From an uncultured Eubacteriales bacterium (GTDB taxonomy: Bacteria; Bacillota; Clostridia; Oscillospirales; Oscillospiraceae), in contig CAKTJM010000029.1 in the NCBI GenBank assembly GCA_934567745.1, positions 1-16,093 on the forward strand: a DNA stretch of 16,093 nt, given 5' to 3'. A model generated the notes under the pieces. That model was not told where the DNA came from. It searched no databases and saw nothing but the letters and a program-made list of their open reading frames with translations. The translations under genes and the position numbers were made by a program. Below, piece by piece: positions 13,947 through 16,093 of the stretch. Position 1 is the stretch's first letter; each line of letters starts with the position of its first letter.

Positions 13947-14228
13947 TCACAGGACGGGCAGGCGGAAGGTGGTCGTCGCCCCGTCCCGCTGGACGGTCAG
14001 CCCGTCGTGTGCGCTGTCCCAGTGGGCGACGGCGAGCCAGCCGCTCCTGCCGTGCCCCTCGACGGGGGTGATGAGCTCCAGCGCGGCGCTCTCCTGTCCG
14101 GCGTGGACGAGGATCTCGGCGTCGATCCGCAGGACCGGGCGGAGGGAGGTGAAGCCGTCCGGCAGGAGGGCGCGGATGCGGTCCTGCTCGGCGCGGTAGG
14201 CCATGACATGCTGGGTGACGGCGATCAT
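13947..14228 (-). CDS. Small protein of unknown function
   Basis: A 93-residue soluble protein starting MIAVTQHVMAYRAEQDRIRALLPDGF, with SLRPVLRIDAEI and later GWLAVAHWDSA. The pattern LLPxGFxSLRPVLRIxAEI recalls longer Clostridia proteins I remember only vaguely, with an acetoacetate-decarboxylase-like look; if so, this one is a short version. I would not assign a function. The start at 14228 is chosen because AGGAG lies 10 nt upstream (14243-14239); longer starts overlap the upstream gene. It follows the AlbA_2/HATPase gene by 31 bp on the same strand, so the two are probably co-transcribed. Confidence 0.65.
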   Translation of the reverse strand: MIAVTQHVMAYRAEQDRIRALLPDGFTSLRPVLRIDAEILVHAGQESAALELITPVEGHGRSGWLAVAHWDSAHDGLTVQRDGATTTFRLPVL

Positions 14229-14259
14229 CGAGATCACGCTCCTGTTCATTCTGATCGGT

Positions 14260-15636
14260 TCACGCCCGCAGGCGGTAGCTGCCATCGGCGCAGGTGACGA
14301 GCCCGTCGGCCAGGAGGCCCTCGAGGGCGCGTCGGACGTCCGCCGGGGCCAGCCCGAGGGCGGCGGCGAGGGCGTCCGGATCGGCGGAGACGGCATCGGT
14401 CAGCCCCTCGGCCACCTGCTGCCGGGTCAGCTCGTCGGGGGTGAAGGACGGCCGGGGCAGGGGGAGGGAGAGACTGGTGATCCCGGCGCGGAAGGCCTCC
14501 GAGAGCACGGGGGCGCGCCAGCCCTGCTGCGCCCAGAGGGCATAGATGCCCTTCAGGCCGCGCCCGGCCCCGGAGCCGAGCCGCACGAGGGAGAAGAGCC
14601 GCGCGAGGGCGACGTTGCGCGGGTCGGGGCGGCCGCCGGACCGGGCCTCGTCGGGGGATGGGCGCAGGAGACCGCCGTTGGAGACGGCCAGCCCGGACGC
14701 GGTCCAGTGGACGTCGAGCGTCCCGTTGCCGAAGTAGTCGGCGTGGAGGATGGCGTTGAGGAGGGCCTCCCGCAGGGCGGCGGCGAGCGCGTCGCGGGCG
14801 TCTCGGTCCGGCTCCAGGAGGGCCGCGGCGGCGGTGAGTCGGCTGGCGGTCATCTCATAGAAGTCGAAGAGGTTCTCCGGTCGGCCCGGACCGCGGGTGG
14901 TCAGGTAGGCCCCGCCCTCCTCACGATAGGTCAGGCGCAGCTGGGGGAAGACCTCCCGCAGGGCGCTCTGGCGGCCGAGGAGGAGCAGCCCGGCGATGGT
15001 GGGATGGGCCCCGTCCCGCCCGCGGCCGAGGATCCCGGCCTCGGTGAGGAACGCCAGATCGGGCAGCTGGGTCCAGGGGTGCTCGGGCCGCCGCATGGCC
15101 ATGAGGGTGCGGAACCGCCGCAGGGTCGCGGGGGAGAGGTCCTCGGGGGACCAGCCCTCTAGGACGGCGAGATCGGCGGGGGCGTCCTCGCGGTCGCGGA
15201 GCATGGCCCGGACCTCGTCGGGAGAGCAGTGGTAGTCGCCCTCGCCGTCGCGGCGGTAGGAGCCGTTGAAGGGGCTGTCGCCGATGTACACGGGACGGTC
15301 GCGCCGCCCGGCGCGGGGGACGGAGATGACGAGGACGTCCTTGCCCTGCACGCGCTGGACGGTGACGTCGTCCTCCGTGACGACGCAGGCGCTGACCTTG
15401 GCGGGGTCGCGGACGGTCCGCCAGAAGGTCGCGCGGTAGCCGTCCGGGTCGGGGATGCCGGTGACGTGGAGGCCCTTGTCGCGGTCCTCCTCGACGCCGA
15501 GGAGGATCAGGCCGCCGATCGTGTTGGCGAAGGCGGAGTAGGTCTCCCACAGGCTGTGGGGGAAGCCGCCCGCGGCCTTCTTGGCCTCGATGCGATTGTT
15601 CTCGTGGTAGCGGGCGATGTGGTCCAGGTCGATCAT
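14260..15636 (-). CDS. AlbA_2 (Schlafen-like) and HATPase_c_4 domain putative transcriptional regulator
   Basis: A 458-residue protein of the RecG-like AlbA_2/HATPase group. The N-terminal AlbA_2 domain (about 1-125) shows IEAK (16-19) and SAFANTIGGLILLGVEED (34-51), a nucleic-acid-binding fold shared with Schlafen proteins. A GHKL-type ATPase domain follows, with N-box REALLNAILHADY (289-301), VSNGGLL (318-324) and GSGAGRGLKGI (354-364). The C-terminal about 60 residues look like a winged helix (ADPDALAAALGLAPADVRRALEGLLADGL). Such proteins are called regulators or occur in accessory and defence contexts; their activity is mostly untested. The start at 15636 has AGGAGGG 6 nt upstream. It is first of a likely two-gene unit with the small protein downstream, next to a tRNA gene. 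Confidence 0.88.
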   Translation of the reverse strand: MIDLDHIARYHENNRIEAKKAAGGFPHSLWETYSAFANTIGGLILLGVEEDRDKGLHVTGIPDPDGYRATFWRTVRDPAKVSACVVTEDDVTVQRVQGKDVLVISVPRAGRRDRPVYIGDSPFNGSYRRDGEGDYHCSPDEVRAMLRDREDAPADLAVLEGWSPEDLSPATLRRFRTLMAMRRPEHPWTQLPDLAFLTEAGILGRGRDGAHPTIAGLLLLGRQSALREVFPQLRLTYREEGGAYLTTRGPGRPENLFDFYEMTASRLTAAAALLEPDRDARDALAAALREALLNAILHADYFGNGTLDVHWTASGLAVSNGGLLRPSPDEARSGGRPDPRNVALARLFSLVRLGSGAGRGLKGIYALWAQQGWRAPVLSEAFRAGITSLSLPLPRPSFTPDELTRQQVAEGLTDAVSADPDALAAALGLAPADVRRALEGLLADGLVTCADGSYRLRA

Positions 15637-15669
15637 GCGGCTCCCTCCTGTCCGGGTGTCTGTCCCTTG

Positions 15670-15698
15670 ATTATATAGTATCCGGCGGCCCTCCGCAA
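15670..15698 (-). promoter_or_regulatory. Promoter of the AlbA_2/HATPase gene
   Basis: On the minus strand: TTGCGG (15698-15693), 17-bp spacer, TATAAT (15675-15670). The leader is about 27 nt. Confidence 0.75.
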
Positions 15699-15757
15699 CC
15701 GCCGGAGGGGGCCGGACGGGCCGAAAAGAGATTTTTTGAAAAAGTTGAAAATAGTGC

Positions 15758-15786
15758 TTGACATATCGCGGATCATGCTATAAAAT
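15758..15786 (+). promoter_or_regulatory. Promoter of tRNA-Val
   Basis: TTGACA (15758-15763), 17-bp spacer, TAAAAT (15781-15786). The perfect -35 box and A/T-rich upstream stretch (15726-15757) fit a strong stable-RNA promoter. Confidence 0.8.
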
Positions 15787-15821
15787 AACACTTGTTCCGC
15801 GAGAGACGCGGCGAACGAAAC

Positions 15822-15898
15822 GGACGATTAGCTCAGCTGGTATGAGCATCCGCTTGACGTGCGGGAGGTCACAGGTTCAAGTCCTGTATCGTCCACCA
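15822..15898 (+). tRNA. tRNA-Val (anticodon GAC)
   Basis: A 77-nt cloverleaf with encoded CCA. Acceptor stem GGACGAT (15822-15828) with ATCGTCC (15888-15894), discriminator A, CCA at 15896-15898. D stem GCTC/GAGC; anticodon stem TCCGC/GCGGG with loop TTGACGT, so the anticodon is GAC (15856-15858), reading GUC/GUU valine codons. T arm ACAGG-TTCAAGT-CCTGT. No intron. It has its own promoter and terminator. No duplicated 3' end was seen that would mark an integration site. Confidence 0.95.
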
Positions 15899-15931
15899 AA
15901 GCCCTGAGGTCTTTGACCTCGGGGCTTTTTC
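15898..15931 (+). terminator. Terminator of tRNA-Val
   Basis: A 14-bp stem (15898-15911 with 15915-15928, one T-G pair) around TTT, followed by T-rich CTTTTTCG. It begins at the last base of the tRNA CCA end. Confidence 0.88.
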
Positions 15932-15956
15932 GTGTCTCCGGACAGTGCTGCACATG

Positions 15957-15976
15957 AGATCCCGCAGGGATCTTTC
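15957..15976 (+). other. Small hairpin, terminator-like
   Basis: AGATCCC (15957-15963) pairs with GGGATCT (15967-15973) around GCA, followed by TTC. The short T-run makes it a weak terminator candidate. The stretch from 15935 to the window end holds only hairpins and no gene that I can support. Confidence 0.35.
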
Positions 15977-15980
15977 AACA

Positions 15981-16017
15981 GAGAAAGGCCCACGGACCAA
16001 GAATGGTCCGTGGGCCT
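15981..16017 (-). terminator. Terminator for a minus-strand gene beyond the right edge
   Basis: A 12-bp stem (15987-15998 with 16005-16016) around a 6-nt loop, followed on the minus strand by TTTCTC. There is no T-run on the plus side. It implies a minus-strand transcript entering from the right of the window. Confidence 0.7.
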
Positions 16018-16034
16018 GAGACTGTCGAAAAACC
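16016..16034 (-). repeat. Short motif ahead of a terminator, right copy
   Basis: On the minus strand GGTTTTTCGACAGTCTCAG leads straight into the terminator hairpin at 15981-16017. It matches the motif at 60-78 in about 14 of 19 positions and has the same placement relative to a terminator. Confidence 0.35.
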
Positions 16035-16054
16035 CCTGCGGGGTTTTCCGACAG
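16022..16054. repeat. 33-bp near-perfect inverted repeat
   Basis: CTGTCG (16022-16027) and AAAACCCC pair with GGGGTTTT and CGACAG (16049-16054) around a TGC loop, with one A-C mismatch. It contains the right-hand motif copy and looks like a REP-like palindromic unit or an extra terminator, with T4-5 runs within each arm. Confidence 0.55.
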
Positions 16055-16093
16055 GGTGGATGCAGCCCGTTGCGCGCACTCACCGTCCGCCTG

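Noticed and set aside
15822..16093. tRNA-Val as an attachment site of an integrated element
   Set aside because: No copy of the tRNA 3' end and no integrase gene found in the window.
1..16093. CRISPR arrays, insertion sequences or tandem repeats
   Set aside because: No regularly spaced repeats, transposase motifs or terminal inverted repeats seen by eye.

Overview
The window is GC-rich bacterial DNA with dense genes on both strands, strong AGGAGG-type ribosome binding sites, short intergenic regions and clear sigma-A-like promoters. A YlbJ-like sporulation membrane protein, a butyrate-type thiolase and a propionate/acetate-type CoA-transferase point to an anaerobic, spore-forming Clostridia lineage of the Bacillota, most likely a high-GC gut Oscillospirales member. 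This is inference from gene content and style; no marker gene fixes the genus. No transposase, phage structural gene or CRISPR array was seen.

Layout. 1-110: a short repeat-like motif and a terminator. 131-832 (-): TrmO, a tRNA m6t6A methyltransferase. 1014-3811 (+): a likely operon of acyl-CoA:acetate/3-ketoacid CoA-transferase, a COG2316-type HD hydrolase and a GNAT acetyltransferase whose reading frame has no stop codon before its own terminator. 3888-5243 (+): BrnQ, a branched-chain amino acid transporter. 5310-5828 (-): a second GNAT enzyme. 5934-6143 (-): a small Cys-rich protein, and 6181-7305 (-): the YlbJ-like protein. 7430-8431 (+): the ApbE flavinyltransferase lipoprotein. 8433-8962 (-): a RelE/ParE toxin with a putative antitoxin. 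9004-9366 (-): a small membrane protein that looks frameshifted by one lost base. 9662-10066 (+): an unknown lipoprotein. 10138-11079 (-): PrmA. 11233-12459 (-): thiolase, divergent from a LuxR-type regulator at 12731-13894 (+). 13947-14228 and 14260-15636 (-): a small unknown protein and an AlbA_2/HATPase regulator. 15822-15898 (+): tRNA-Val(GAC). The right end holds terminators and a 33-bp inverted repeat.

How the genes fit together. The thiolase (2 acetyl-CoA to acetoacetyl-CoA) and the CoA-transferase (moves CoA between acyl-CoA and acetate or a ketoacid) are natural partners in butyrate or short-chain acyl-CoA metabolism, although they lie 9 kb apart in separate transcription units. The thiolase has a perfect-consensus promoter and faces an orphan LuxR regulator, a plausible control pair. 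The rest is housekeeping (tRNA and ribosomal protein methylation), transport, membrane redox maturation and small accessory genes.

Most interesting observations: (i) a GNAT gene with no stop codon in any of the three frames before its terminator; (ii) a small membrane protein gene whose ancestral C-terminus and stop are visible in the neighbouring frame, just ahead of its terminator; (iii) an antitoxin whose best ribosome binding site points to a different frame; (iv) nine promoters sharing a TTGC-type -35 box, nearly all with exactly 17-bp spacers; (v) a shared motif-plus-terminator architecture at both window ends.
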